From Comamonas testosteroni (lineage in GTDB: Bacteria; Pseudomonadota; Gammaproteobacteria; Burkholderiales; Burkholderiaceae_C), in the NCBI RefSeq assembly GCF_030505195.1, contig NZ_CP129672.1, positions 310,001 through 374,000 of the forward strand: a stretch of DNA of 64,000 bases, written 5' to 3'. The first letter of the stretch is position 1, and every line of letters begins with the position of its first letter. This document shows positions 18,245 to 27,229 of the stretch, in pieces. The notes below the pieces were generated by a model. That model did no database searches and had not been told where the DNA came from. It worked only from the letters and a program-made list of their open reading frames with translations. Position numbers and translations under genes: made by a program.

Positions 18245-18328
18245 CAAGCTCTTCTTCCGCCGGTATGAACCGGGTCAAGTTCGCGGGTGTAGATCTCAGC
18301 ACTGGTGTGCACCCCGGAGCGCGGCGCC
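18245..18328 (-). ncRNA. TPP riboswitch (THI element)
   Basis: Read on the minus strand, the conserved THI-box segments occur in order: CCGGGGTGC, GCTGAGAT, ACACCCGCGAACTTG, ACCCGGTTCATACCGGCG, then GAAGA. CTGAGA and the P4/P5 GAACTTGA..CCGG..T..ACCGGCG blocks are the thiamine-pyrophosphate pocket. It lies 80 bases upstream of the LuxE-like start on the same strand. It therefore should repress the whole operon when TPP is abundant, probably by hiding the ribosome-binding site, since I see no obvious terminator T-run. Confidence 0.95.
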
Positions 18329-18330
18329 AT

Positions 18331-18637
18331 CTTACCCCAACGGCATCGCTGCAAGGGGCCGGAGCCGGCGCATGAAAGTCGCGTCACTTGTAACCTGGGG
18401 TAAGGCTCCAGCACGGGCAAGAAGGACATCCAGGGCAAAAACATCAAAATACGGCTGCCCAAATACAATCGCCCCAGCACCGCAAGCTGCCTGAGACGCA
18501 ACCTGCCACTGCGCCGACAATGGCGCAGGTACGCCATGCCTGAAAGCGCGGCATGTCGCGGCGATGGACTGCGTCAGCAGACGCTTGCAAGCCATCCAGG
18601 GCACTGAATGCCCACCCCAAGCCCCAGAGATATTCAC
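18331..18637. promoter_or_regulatory. Divergent promoter region between the riboswitch operon and pqqU-type gene
   Basis: About 300 bases separate the riboswitch from the TonB-receptor start. It must hold the leftward operon promoter and the rightward receptor promoter. I see no second THI box and no Fur-like palindrome on the receptor side. Confidence 0.4.
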
Positions 18638-20767
18638 ATGCATTTTTCGCGCCTTTGTCATCTGGCAGGCTGGCCTGTGGCCGCCGCCGGACTGCTGCTG
18701 ACGGCACAGTCCGCAATGGCCCAGCAAGCCACCGCCCAGCCAAACCTGCCCCAGTTGTCCGAAGTAACCGTGCGCAGCACCTTGCAGGAGTCCGCGCTTG
18801 AGCAGACCCCGGCCTCCGTCACCGTGCTCGACGGCGAGCGCATGCGCGAGCGCAATCTGCAGGTCAATCTCTCGGAGTCCCTGAGCGCAGCTCCGGGTCT
18901 GCAGTTGCAAAACCGCCAGAACTACGCGCAAGACCTGCAGCTATCCATTCGCGGCTTTGGCGCTCGCTCCACCTTCGGCGTGCGCGGCATACAGATCTAT
19001 GTGGACGGCATCCCCTCCACCATGCCCGATGGCCAGGGCCAGACCAACAATATCGATATCGCCTCGCTGGAGCGCGTGGAAGTGCTGCGCGGCCCCTACT
19101 CCGCGCTCTATGGCAACGCCTCGGGCGGCGTGATCAACGCCTATACCGAACGCGGCGAGGGCGCGCCCTCGGTGGAAAGCAGCTTTGCGCTGGGCAGCGA
19201 CGGCCAGAAGCGCCTGGGCCTCAAGGCCAAGGGCGAAGCCAACGGGATTGGCTATGTGCTCAGCGCCAGCCGTTTTCTCACCGACGGCTACCGGGCCCAG
19301 AGCGCAGCGGACAAAAACCTGTTCAACGCCCGTATCGACGTCAAGCCCGACGAATACAGCCAGCTGACCCTGGTGGCCAACCATGTGGACATCGATGCCA
19401 AGGACCCCGGCGGCATCACGCCCAAGGACTGGGCGGCAGATCCGAAGGCTGTGGCGTCCAACCCCTTGCTCTACGACTCGCGCAAAAGCGTGAAGCAGAC
19501 CCAGGCCGGCCTGACCTACGAGCGCGAGCTTGGCGCAGGCCAGGCGCTACGCCTCATGGCCTATGCCGGTCAGCGCGAAATGATGCAGTTTCAGTCCACA
19601 CCCAAGGCATCGCAGACCGGCTACAGAGGCGGGGTGATCGGTCTCAAGCGCGACTATGGCGGCATCGATGCGCGCTGGAGCGGCAAGTACGAGCTGGGCA
19701 GCGGCAGCCTGGGCCTGATTGCCGGCCTGTCCGCCAACACCGTCAGGGAAGATCGCCAGGGCTACAAGAACTTTGTGGGCAACCAGCTGGGCGTGGTCGG
19801 CGCGCTGGTGCGCGACGAGCGCAATACCCTCACCAGCGTTGACCCCTACCTGCAGGCTTCCTGGGCCTTTGCACCACGCTGGAAGCTCGATGCCGGTCTG
19901 CGCTGGAGCAATGTGCAGTTCCAGTCGCGCGACCATTTCCTGGCCGACAAGGACGATAGCGGCAATGCCGGATTTCACAAGCTGCTGCCGGTTGTTTCGC
20001 TGCAGCACGAGCTCAATCAGGACACCAATATCTATGCCTCGCTGGGTCGCGGCATGGAGACACCGACCTTCAACGAGATCTCGTACCGCCCCGATCTGGT
20101 GGGTGGCCTGAACTTCGGCCTCAAGCCTGCGATATCGACCAGTGCCGAGCTGGGCATCAAGCAGCGCTTCAATATGGCCGGACTGCGCGGCGACTGGTCT
20201 GCCGCGCTGTTCCAGACCAGCACCGACAATGAAATCGTGGTGGCCAGCAACGACAATGGCCGCACCTCCTATCAGAACGCAGGCAAAACCCGCCGCCGCG
20301 GCATGGAGCTGAGCACCAGCGCCTGGCTGATGCCCCAATTGCGCCTGAACGGCGCGCTGACCATGCTCGACGCCAGCCTGCGCAGCGGCTATTGCGACAG
20401 CAAAGGCCAGGACTGCATTCCCGCCGGCAACCGCATTGCCGGCACTGCCAGACATCTGGGCTACCTGGGGCTGGAGTGGCTTCCCGCCACCGACTGGCGT
20501 GTGGGCCTGGACTGGCGTCATGTGGGCCGTATCGCCGCCGACGACAAAAACCAGGTCTACGCCCCCAGCTACAACGTGGCCAGCCTGAGCGTGGGCTACA
20601 CCCGGCGCCTGGGTGCCTGGAAGCTCAGTGCTTTTGCCCGCATCGACAATCTGGCGGACAAGAACTATGTGGGCTCGGTCATCGTCAACGAAGGCAACGG
20701 ACGCTACTACGAACCGGCCCCGGGACGTCAATGGATGACGGGTGCCAGCCTCAGCTACCAGTTCTAG
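18638..20767 (+). CDS. pqqU: TonB-dependent receptor, PqqU/YncD type
   Basis: About 709 residues. A signal peptide ends SAMAQQ; the plug domain follows (LSESLSAAPGLQLQNRQNYA; QLSIRGFGARSTFGVRGIQI; DGIPSTMPDGQGQTNNID), then a 22-strand beta-barrel ending in an aromatic Phe (SLSYQF). Many stretches closely match E. coli YncD/PqqU as I remember it, including NLSESL, GARSTFGVRG and NGRYYEPAPGR near the C-terminus. E. coli PqqU imports pyrroloquinoline quinone through the outer membrane using TonB energy. I choose the ATG giving MHFSRLCHL; an ATG ten codons upstream is possible. The gene ends at a terminator. Context beside thiamine and biotin uptake genes fits a cofactor receptor. Confidence 0.85.
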   Translation: MHFSRLCHLAGWPVAAAGLLLTAQSAMAQQATAQPNLPQLSEVTVRSTLQESALEQTPASVTVLDGERMRERNLQVNLSESLSAAPGLQLQNRQNYAQDLQLSIRGFGARSTFGVRGIQIYVDGIPSTMPDGQGQTNNIDIASLERVEVLRGPYSALYGNASGGVINAYTERGEGAPSVESSFALGSDGQKRLGLKAKGEANGIGYVLSASRFLTDGYRAQSAADKNLFNARIDVKPDEYSQLTLVANHVDIDAKDPGGITPKDWAADPKAVASNPLLYDSRKSVKQTQAGLTYERELGAGQALRLMAYAGQREMMQFQSTPKASQTGYRGGVIGLKRDYGGIDARWSGKYELGSGSLGLIAGLSANTVREDRQGYKNFVGNQLGVVGALVRDERNTLTSVDPYLQASWAFAPRWKLDAGLRWSNVQFQSRDHFLADKDDSGNAGFHKLLPVVSLQHELNQDTNIYASLGRGMETPTFNEISYRPDLVGGLNFGLKPAISTSAELGIKQRFNMAGLRGDWSAALFQTSTDNEIVVASNDNGRTSYQNAGKTRRRGMELSTSAWLMPQLRLNGALTMLDASLRSGYCDSKGQDCIPAGNRIAGTARHLGYLGLEWLPATDWRVGLDWRHVGRIAADDKNQVYAPSYNVASLSVGYTRRLGAWKLSAFARIDNLADKNYVGSVIVNEGNGRYYEPAPGRQWMTGASLSYQF

Positions 20768-20793
20768 GCAGGTCATCCGCATTGCCGGACAGC

Positions 20794-20823
20794 AAAAAGC
20801 GGGCCCAGAGCCCGCTTTTTCTA
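20794..20823 (+). terminator. Rho-independent terminator after the TonB receptor
   Basis: Stem AAAAAGCGGGC with loop CCAGA and GCCCGCTTTTT, followed by CTAT, 27 bases after the stop codon. Confidence 0.9.
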
Positions 20824-21386
20824 TATCCGGACGGCTCAAAAGTGATTTTTTTCAGAAAAATTTTGGTGCTTGCAAACTGCCTGTCTGAGCCCGAAAACCG
20901 CCAATCTCGCGCCGGCTTGACTGCCTCACGGCAGCGGCCCGCCGCAGCTTGCGCTCATCGGCCGTGCAAGCTGCGTCAAAACATGGCTATCCACGGCCAA
21001 CCTCACGAATCTTCACGCCAGCGCTCGTGCAGTTTGAGCGAAGTTAGCCCCTGAAGCAGGCAAGAACGACACACAGAAACTCTTCACTCTGCAACACGCT
21101 GTCATCAGGCGCACAACTGCGACGAAATGCGGGCCCAATGGCAACAGACAGCCGCCACAGGTAAAGAAATCATTTCTTATAGGAAATTCACATAAAAAGA
21201 GCTCAGATGGCCGTCTTTTGAAAGCAAATTCACAGCGCTAGAATCCGCCACCAACGCTGCCTCGTATGTTTGAAGCCGGGGCACAGTTTCAGACTCTCCC
21301 CGTATGTCAGCCCTTTTCGTTTCTTGCCATCCACATTCCAGCCCGGCGTCTTGCAGCCCAGCCCTTGCCGCCGCAGGAGCTTGCGC
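20824..21386. other. Intergenic leader region before bioM
   Basis: About 560 bases without a supported gene. It is AT-richer around 21160-21240 (AAAGAAATCATTTCTTATAGG and AAATTCACATAAAAAGAG), a likely promoter zone for the biotin operon. AAGAAATCATTTCTTA (about 21164-21179) is an inverted repeat and a candidate operator. Short open frames here look like chance. Confidence 0.45.
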
Positions 21387-22136
21387 ATGAGCGACGGTTT
21401 GCAAAGCCCCACCCAACAGGGCGTGCAGCTGGTCGACATACGGCTGCAGCGTGGCCAGACCCAGGTGTTTGACGGCCTGAGCCTGGCCCTGACGCAAAAG
21501 CGCATCGGCGTGATCGGCAACAACGGCGCAGGCAAATCGAGCCTGTTCCGCCTGCTTTGCGGACTTGAGCTGCCCCAGGCCGGACAGGTACTGGTGGATG
21601 GCATGCCCTTGCTGCAGGCGCGCCAGCACAAGCCCGGTCTGATCGGCCTGATGTTCCAGAACCCGGACGACCAGATCATCTTCCCCACGGTGGAGGAAGA
21701 GCTGGCCCTGGGCCTGCGCCCCCAGGGCCTGAACAAGCAGCAGGCCAGAGCCAGGGCGCGCGAGTTGCTGGCCGCACGCGGCCTGGCCCACTGGGCCGAG
21801 CGGGCCGTCAGCAGCTTGAGCCAGGGCCAGCGCCAGCAGGTGTGCTGGCTCTCGCTGCTGATTGCCGCGCCCCAGTTGCTGCTGCTGGACGAGCCCTTCG
21901 CCAGCCTGGACCTGCCCGGTCAGGCCCGCCTGGCCCAGGATATCGCTGCCGCGCCGCAACAGGTGCTGGTCTCCACCCATGTGCTCGATCATGTGCGCGA
22001 CTTTGAACGCGTGATCTGGCTGGAGCAAGGCCGGCTGCGCGGCGACGGAGCGGGCCGCGACATCTGCAGCGCCTACGAGACCTCCGTGCGGGAGCAGTTG
22101 CTGAAGAAAAGCGCGCACGGAGACCTGCATGGGTAG
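21387..22136 (+). CDS. bioM: Biotin ECF transporter A-component (ATPase)
   Basis: A 249-residue ABC ATPase of the EcfA/BioM group. It has Walker A GNNGAGKS at 44-51, the ECF-type Q-helix FQNPDDQIIFPTVEEEL, signature LSQGQRQQ, Walker B LLLLDEPFASLD and STH switch. It energises biotin uptake with BioN and the binding protein BioY, all encoded next. I start at the ATG preceded by GCAGGAGC, giving MSDGLQSPTQ; the upstream open frame lacks homology. It overlaps bioN by 8 bases. Confidence 0.92.
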   Translation: MSDGLQSPTQQGVQLVDIRLQRGQTQVFDGLSLALTQKRIGVIGNNGAGKSSLFRLLCGLELPQAGQVLVDGMPLLQARQHKPGLIGLMFQNPDDQIIFPTVEEELALGLRPQGLNKQQARARARELLAARGLAHWAERAVSSLSQGQRQQVCWLSLLIAAPQLLLLDEPFASLDLPGQARLAQDIAAAPQQVLVSTHVLDHVRDFERVIWLEQGRLRGDGAGRDICSAYETSVREQLLKKSAHGDLHG

Positions 22137-22722
22137 TCTCTACAGCGAAGTTGCGACCTGGCTGCATCGCTGCTCGGCCGGCCTCAAGCTCTTGCTGCTG
22201 GCAGCGTTCGGCACGCTCTTGTTCTTGATAGCCGACCCCTGGGTGCTGGCGGGCTGCGGCGTGGCGTGCCTGGTTCTCTGGATATCGCTGGGTCAGGCCA
22301 CGCAGGTGGCGCGCCGGCTGATGCGCTCGGTGATCGTCGCGGCGCTGCTGGTGGCGGGCTTTCATGTCTTCATGGGCAACCCTGTGCTGGCAGCCCTCAG
22401 CAGTCTGCGGCTGGTCTGCGCCTCGACTCTGGGCATTGTGCTGACCATCACCACGCGCCCCAGCGATCTGGTCGAGGTGCTGGAATGGCTGCTGGCCCCG
22501 CTGGCCCGCCTGGGCATCCCCACCGAGCGCGTGGCCATGCAGCTTGCACTCATGCTGCGCTTTACCGAACATTTCTTTGTGCAATGGACAAAGCTGGATG
22601 AGGCATACCGCCTGCGCACCGGCAAAAGCGGCGGCCTGCGCCTGATTGCACCGCTGACGATTCATATGCTGCAGGCCACGCGCCGTGTAGCCGACGCCCT
22701 CTGGGCAAGACTGGGTTTCTAG
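22129..22722 (+). CDS. bioN: Biotin ECF transporter T-component
   Basis: A 197-residue membrane protein with four or five hydrophobic segments and a cytoplasmic coupling helix ending EAYRLRTGKSG, the Arg-rich ARG-type motif by which EcfT proteins grip the ATPase. It links BioM to BioY. It overlaps bioM and is followed after 10 bases by bioY. Confidence 0.9.
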   Translation: MGSLYSEVATWLHRCSAGLKLLLLAAFGTLLFLIADPWVLAGCGVACLVLWISLGQATQVARRLMRSVIVAALLVAGFHVFMGNPVLAALSSLRLVCASTLGIVLTITTRPSDLVEVLEWLLAPLARLGIPTERVAMQLALMLRFTEHFFVQWTKLDEAYRLRTGKSGGLRLIAPLTIHMLQATRRVADALWARLGF

Positions 22723-22732
22723 GAGAGCATTG

Positions 22733-23326
22733 ATGACTACCACCCCCTCTCACACCGTATCGCGCGGCGGCGCACGCTCCATGGCTCAGGTATCTCTGTT
22801 CGCCGCCCTGATGGCCGTGATGGGCCTGATTCCCAAGATCGACCTGCCGTTCGGCGTGCCCATCACCATCCAGTCGCTGGGAGTGATGCTGGCAGGCGTC
22901 ATGCTCGGTCCCTGGCGCGGCCTGCAGTCCATGGCGCTGTTTCTCGCAGCCGTGGCCGTGGGCCTGCCCCTGCTGTCTGGCGGCCGCGGCGGCATCGGCG
23001 TCTTCATGGCACCTTCTGCCGGCTATCTGATCGGCTATATGCTGGCCGCCGCCGTGACCGGCGCCATCATGGCCGCTCTACCGCAAAGCACGCCGCGTCG
23101 CACGGCGCTGAGCGCCTTCATCGCCTCCTTGATCGGCGGCCTGCTGTGCCTGCATGCCTTTGGCGTGCTGGGCCTGATGCTGGTCGCCAAGATGAGCCTG
23201 AGTCAGGCCTTTGCCGTGACGCTGGCCTTTGTGCCCGGCGACTTCATCAAATGCATTCTCTGCGCCATCATCGTCCACACCGTCGCGCGCGGAATGCCTG
23301 ACTGGCGCTTTGGCGGTCGCCAGTGA
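22733..23326 (+). CDS. bioY: Biotin transporter substrate-binding component BioY
   Basis: A 197-residue membrane protein with six hydrophobic segments. The family signatures IPKIDLPFGVPITIQSLGVM and LSGGRGGIGVFMAPSAGYLI are obvious. BioY binds biotin in the membrane with high affinity. The ATG follows AGGAGAGCATTG. The stop overlaps the GTG start of the next gene (GTGA), which ties the ligase to biotin uptake. Confidence 0.95.
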   Translation: MTTTPSHTVSRGGARSMAQVSLFAALMAVMGLIPKIDLPFGVPITIQSLGVMLAGVMLGPWRGLQSMALFLAAVAVGLPLLSGGRGGIGVFMAPSAGYLIGYMLAAAVTGAIMAALPQSTPRRTALSAFIASLIGGLLCLHAFGVLGLMLVAKMSLSQAFAVTLAFVPGDFIKCILCAIIVHTVARGMPDWRFGGRQ

Positions 23327-24834
23327 ACGCGCTGTCCGCTGCAGCGCCGCTGCAGGGCTTGTGGCAGCTGGTTCATGGCCCGCTGGCCCATTGGGCGCAG
23401 CACCGGCCCGATGTGGTGGCCCTGCAAAGCGAGGCCGATTCCTGGACCTTTGGCCGGCTGCATGCCGAGGTCGAGCAGCGCTCGGCACGCCTGGTGGCCC
23501 AACGCGCGCCGCAGATGCTGATGCTGGACGCCGGCCGCTCCACGCTGGAGCGACTGGTGGACTTCCTGGCCGTGATCCACAGCGGCCGCTGCGCAGCGGT
23601 CGCCGACCCCGACTGGCAACCGGCCGTGCGCCAGCGCATTGAAAGCTGGCTGCCCAAGCAGCCCTGCGAGCTGGAATCGGCAGCGCCGACGGCAGCCTTC
23701 TACACCGGCTTTACCTCGGGCAGCACCGGCCTGCCCAAGGGCTTCAAGCGCCACCATCTGTCGTGGACGGAGAGCTTTCGCGTCGGGCTGCAGGATTTCG
23801 GCCCCGTCGTGGCCCAGCGCACGCTGGCACCGGGGCGCATCTCGCACTCGCTGTTTCTGTTCGGGGCCATGCAAGGCATCTGGTATGGCTGCGGCGCCGT
23901 CATGCAGGAGAAGTTCTCGGCCTCGCGTTGCCTCGCAACCTTGGCGCGTGGCGATACCCACTGCCTCATCGCCGTACCCAGCCAGTTGCTGCTGATGCTG
24001 CAATGGGCCGAGCATAGGCAGCTCGCACCGATTCCCGAGGTCGAGCTGATCACCATCAGCGGTGCGCGCTGGATGCGCTCCCACACGCCGACGCTGCGCG
24101 CCCTGTTCCCCAAGGCCCGCATCATCGAGTTCTACGGAGCCTCCGAGGCCAGTTTTGTCGCCTGGATGGATGCCGACGAAGCCAGCGGCCCGCTGGCCGT
24201 GGGCAGGCCGTTCAGCAATGTGGAGCTATCCATTCGCCCCACTGGCAGCGATGCCGCCGAGAATGCGCTGGCCGAGCATGGCACCCGCCACGCCAGCGAC
24301 GGCCTGATCTATATCCGCAGTCCCATGCTGTTCATGGACTACGTGGGCGATGCCCATGACGCGACGGCCGTGCTGCGCGACGGCGATTGGCTGTCCGTGC
24401 GCGACATGGGACATATCGACGAACGCGGCATGCTGTGTCTGGCGGGCCGCCAAAGCCGCATGATCGTCACCCAGGGCAAGAACCTGTTTCCCGAAGAAGT
24501 GGAAAACCTGCTGGCCAGCCACCCGGCGATTGCCCAGGTCTCGCTGCACGGCCAGGCCGATGCGCTGCGCGGCCTGCAGGTACACGCGGTGCTGCAATGG
24601 AGGCCGCAGACCGAGGTGCCAACGGCCCTGGAGATCAACCAGTGGCTGCGCGAGCGCACCGAAGCCTTCAAGGTGCCGCGCCAGTGGTGGATCTGCGAGC
24701 ACTGGCCGTACACAGCCAGCGGCAAGACCGATCACGGCCAACTGGCCCAGGCCCTGCGCGCCCGGATGACAGCGCCTGCGGACGCGGCCATATCCCCTGC
24801 CCTGCTCCCCGCATTGCGGCCGTGGCAGAGTTAA
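23323..24834 (+). CDS. AMP-forming acyl-CoA ligase linked to bioY
   Basis: A 503-residue ANL-superfamily ligase. The phosphate loop TSGSTGLPKG is at 131-140, FYGASEAS is the A5 motif, the hinge region is DMGHIDERGMLCLAGR, and the catalytic Lys lies in TASGKTD near the C-terminus. It would activate a carboxylic acid as acyl-AMP and then acyl-CoA. The GTG start overlaps the bioY stop. Substrate unknown; biotin, a biotin side-chain fragment or a pimelate-like precursor are guesses suggested only by context. Confidence 0.85.
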   Translation: MNALSAAAPLQGLWQLVHGPLAHWAQHRPDVVALQSEADSWTFGRLHAEVEQRSARLVAQRAPQMLMLDAGRSTLERLVDFLAVIHSGRCAAVADPDWQPAVRQRIESWLPKQPCELESAAPTAAFYTGFTSGSTGLPKGFKRHHLSWTESFRVGLQDFGPVVAQRTLAPGRISHSLFLFGAMQGIWYGCGAVMQEKFSASRCLATLARGDTHCLIAVPSQLLLMLQWAEHRQLAPIPEVELITISGARWMRSHTPTLRALFPKARIIEFYGASEASFVAWMDADEASGPLAVGRPFSNVELSIRPTGSDAAENALAEHGTRHASDGLIYIRSPMLFMDYVGDAHDATAVLRDGDWLSVRDMGHIDERGMLCLAGRQSRMIVTQGKNLFPEEVENLLASHPAIAQVSLHGQADALRGLQVHAVLQWRPQTEVPTALEINQWLRERTEAFKVPRQWWICEHWPYTASGKTDHGQLAQALRARMTAPADAAISPALLPALRPWQS

Positions 24835-24839
24835 GGCCC

Positions 24840-26063
24840 ATGCCAAGCAAGACCCCCATCATTGCCTGGGCGCGCAGCCCGGTGGCGCCGATCGGCTCGG
24901 CCCTGGCCCGGCTCAGCCCCCATGAGCTGGGCCAGCCGCTGCTGCTGTCACTGCTGCAGCAAAGCGGCTTGCCGGCCCACGCTGTGGATGCGGTCGTCGT
25001 CGGCAACGCCCTGGGCGCTGGCGGCAACCCGGCGCGCATGCTGGCACTGGCCGCAGGCCTGCCCGATGGCTGCGCCGCGCACACCATCGATACCCAGTGC
25101 TGCTCCGGCCTGGATGCCGTGGCCATGGCCGTGGGTCTGCTGCAATCGGGTCAGGCCGAGGTGGTGATTGCAGGCGGCATCGAGGCCTGGAGCCGCGCCC
25201 CCATTCGCCAGACCCGCCCGCAGCACCCCGGCGAGCAACCCCAGGGCTACGAGCGTCCGCCATTTGCCCCCGATCCCGCGCGCGACCCCGATATGCTGCA
25301 GTCGGCTGCCGACTATGCGCTCACGCATGGCTTCAGCCGCAGCCAGCAGGAGCAGTATGCGCTGCTCAGCCACGGCCGGGCCCTGGCCGCCCAGGCGCAT
25401 CTCGCCCCGGAAATCGTGCCCGTGGCCGGGCTTGCGGCAGACGCCTATCCGCGTGCCCTCCAAGCCGGGCGTGCCGCGCGCATGCCGGCGGTGGCACGGG
25501 GCTGCAGCCAAGCCGCCAGTCCCGGCGATATCGCCGCCCATGCGCTCAGCCCCCTGACCATTTCGGCCAAGGCCGATGGCGCGGCCCTGCTGTTGCTGGC
25601 TACGCCCGAGGCCTGCGCCCGCTGGAATCTGCAGCCACGCGCACAATGGCTGGCCAGCGCCAGCGTGGGCGCTGCGCCAGAAACACCGCTGCTGGCCGCC
25701 ATCGCGGCGGCGCGCATGGCGCTGGCCCGAGGCAGCGATGCGCTGGCCGGGTCGCACAAGTCGCCCTTGCTGGCCCAGGATCTTTCGGCCATCGAACTGC
25801 ATGACGCCTTTGCCGTGCAAGGCCTGGCCTTTTGCGCCGCCATGGGCCTTGCGCCAGAGCAGATCAACAGCGCGGGCGGCGGCCTGGCGCGCGGCCACCC
25901 GATAGGCGCCTCAGGCGCGATTGCGCTGGTGCGCTGCCTGGCTCAGCTTGCGTATCAGGCCCAGTCATCGACACCCAAGGCCGCACTCGGCCTGGCGGCC
26001 ATTGCCGGAGCCGGCGGCATTGGCGCGGCAACCCTGGTGCAATGGCTGCAAGCCACTCCTTGA
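24840..26063 (+). CDS. Thiolase-family protein lacking the second catalytic Cys
   Basis: 407 residues of thiolase fold. The nucleophile is present as Cys87 in DTQCCSGLDA, and the His loop as His353 in GGGLARGHPIGASG. The C-terminal Cys of thiolases (LATLCIGGGQG in AtoB) is replaced by Ala389 in LAAIAGAGGIG, so the acid/base residue for Claisen chemistry is missing. It may thus be a degenerate, transferase or hydrolase-like thiolase. It begins five bases after the ligase stop, in the biotin-uptake operon. Ala-rich composition and many Gln/Arg indels relative to FadA fit a divergent branch. Confidence 0.85.
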   Translation: MPSKTPIIAWARSPVAPIGSALARLSPHELGQPLLLSLLQQSGLPAHAVDAVVVGNALGAGGNPARMLALAAGLPDGCAAHTIDTQCCSGLDAVAMAVGLLQSGQAEVVIAGGIEAWSRAPIRQTRPQHPGEQPQGYERPPFAPDPARDPDMLQSAADYALTHGFSRSQQEQYALLSHGRALAAQAHLAPEIVPVAGLAADAYPRALQAGRAARMPAVARGCSQAASPGDIAAHALSPLTISAKADGAALLLLATPEACARWNLQPRAQWLASASVGAAPETPLLAAIAAARMALARGSDALAGSHKSPLLAQDLSAIELHDAFAVQGLAFCAAMGLAPEQINSAGGGLARGHPIGASGAIALVRCLAQLAYQAQSSTPKAALGLAAIAGAGGIGAATLVQWLQATP

Positions 26064-26088
26064 ACTCATTTTTGATAGCTACTACCCC

Positions 26089-26802
26089 ATGTCAAGCAAA
26101 GGCTCAGCTGCTACAACACTTGAAAGCATCGACTTGCCGGCAGGCATGGCGCTGATGCAGCAGCGCCGCTCCACACGTGCTTTCCTGCCCGATGCCGTGC
26201 CTGATGCGCTGCTGCATCAGTTGCTGCTGACGGCGCGCCAGGCGCCCAGCGGCGGCAATCTGCAGCCGGGCCAGTTGATCGCCGTGGGCGGCAAGCTGCG
26301 CGAGCAACTGACTGCCGCCCTGCTGCAGGACGTTGAAAGCCAGGTGCCCGAATGCGAGGATTACGCCTACTTTCCGCGCCCCATGCCCATGCAGCTGCGC
26401 AAGCGCCAGGTGGCTTCGGCCCAGGCGCTTTACGGCGCCCTGGGCGTGACACGCGACGACCGCGCCGGACGCGAAGCGCAGTTTGCGCGCAACTACCGCT
26501 TCTTCGATGCGCCCGTGGCGCTGGTCGTCACCATCGACGCCCATTACGGCCCCGGCGGCTACATGGATCTGGGCATGACGCTCTACGGCCTGCAACTGGC
26601 AGCCGCCGCCATGGGCCTGGGCAGCTGCGCCATCGGAGCCCTGGCCTCGTACCCGGCCACCGTGCGCCGCGTGCTGGGCCTGGCCGAGAACAAGCACATC
26701 GTCTGCGGCCTGGCCCTGGGCTGGGCCGACGAGACCGCTCCCGTCAACCAGACCCAGACCACGCGTGCGCCGCTGGGCGAGTGGTTTCAGGCCATGGAAT
26801 AG
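26089..26802 (+). CDS. Nitroreductase-family flavoprotein
   Basis: About 237 residues. Family signs are QQRRSTRAFLPD near residue 22 (FMN phosphate-binding Arg), ARQAPSGGNLQPGQ, and the C-terminal GLGSCAIGALASYP and GLALGW. Such enzymes reduce nitro groups, quinones or enoates with NAD(P)H and FMN. It is the last gene of the biotin-uptake cluster, 25 bases after the thiolase. A short TTTTGATAGCTACTACCCC element immediately precedes its ATG, resembling a repeat common in this family of genomes. Confidence 0.85.
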   Translation: MSSKGSAATTLESIDLPAGMALMQQRRSTRAFLPDAVPDALLHQLLLTARQAPSGGNLQPGQLIAVGGKLREQLTAALLQDVESQVPECEDYAYFPRPMPMQLRKRQVASAQALYGALGVTRDDRAGREAQFARNYRFFDAPVALVVTIDAHYGPGGYMDLGMTLYGLQLAAAAMGLGSCAIGALASYPATVRRVLGLAENKHIVCGLALGWADETAPVNQTQTTRAPLGEWFQAME

Positions 26803-26940
26803 CAAAAAAATAATAGCTGTCAGCGCAATACAGCAATAGATTTCAATGTGTTTTCTATCTTAAATCCAATAGCATAAAGCGATAGCAGCTATTTAATAAA
26901 TAGCAATAAAGCGCAATAAAGAACAATAAAGAGCAATCAA

Positions 26941-26964
26941 AAAGCGCTGCAAGTGCAGCGCTTC
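26941..26964. terminator. Hairpin terminator within the first duplicated unit
   Basis: AAAAGCGCTGCAAGTGCAGCGCTT forms an eight-base stem with an A-tract on one side. It could end the biotin operon. The same hairpin recurs at 27206-27229. Confidence 0.7.
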
Positions 26965-27205
26965 GTTCAATGCCTCAAGGACAGTCATACCCCGGCAAGG
27001 CGACAGCAAGCAAGCGCCGCCTCGCAGCGAGGCTGTCTTCCCCCTTGGGTTAAGCCAAGTTAAACGCCTCAAATAAATGAGCTGCTAGCGCCATCCAGCA
27101 ATAGATTTCAAGGTGTTTTCTATCTGAAATCGAATAGCATAAAGCGATAGCAGCTATTTAATAAATAGCAACAAAGCGCAATAAAGAACAATAAAGAGCA
27201 ATAAA

Positions 27206-27229
27206 AAAGCGCTGCAAGTGCAGCGCTTC
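27206..27229. terminator. Second copy of the duplicated hairpin
   Basis: Repeat of the GCGCTGCAAGTGCAGCGC stem-loop in the second tandem unit, upstream of the convergent metQ stop. Confidence 0.65.

Noticed and set aside
17241..18494. Long plus-strand frame opposite the LuxE-like gene and riboswitch
   Set aside because: Antisense shadow; the opposite strand has a clear enzyme and riboswitch.
18331..18637. A second TPP riboswitch in front of the TonB receptor
   Set aside because: No CTGAGA or CCGG-pocket motifs on the plus strand.
24387..24839. Frame upstream of the thiolase within the ligase gene
   Set aside because: The ligase frame is supported by the catalytic Lys and hinge motifs there; the thiolase family start is at 24840.
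26941..27229. Possible CRISPR array in the repeat-rich intergenic region
   Set aside because: Only two long diverged copies, with no short regular repeats or spacers.
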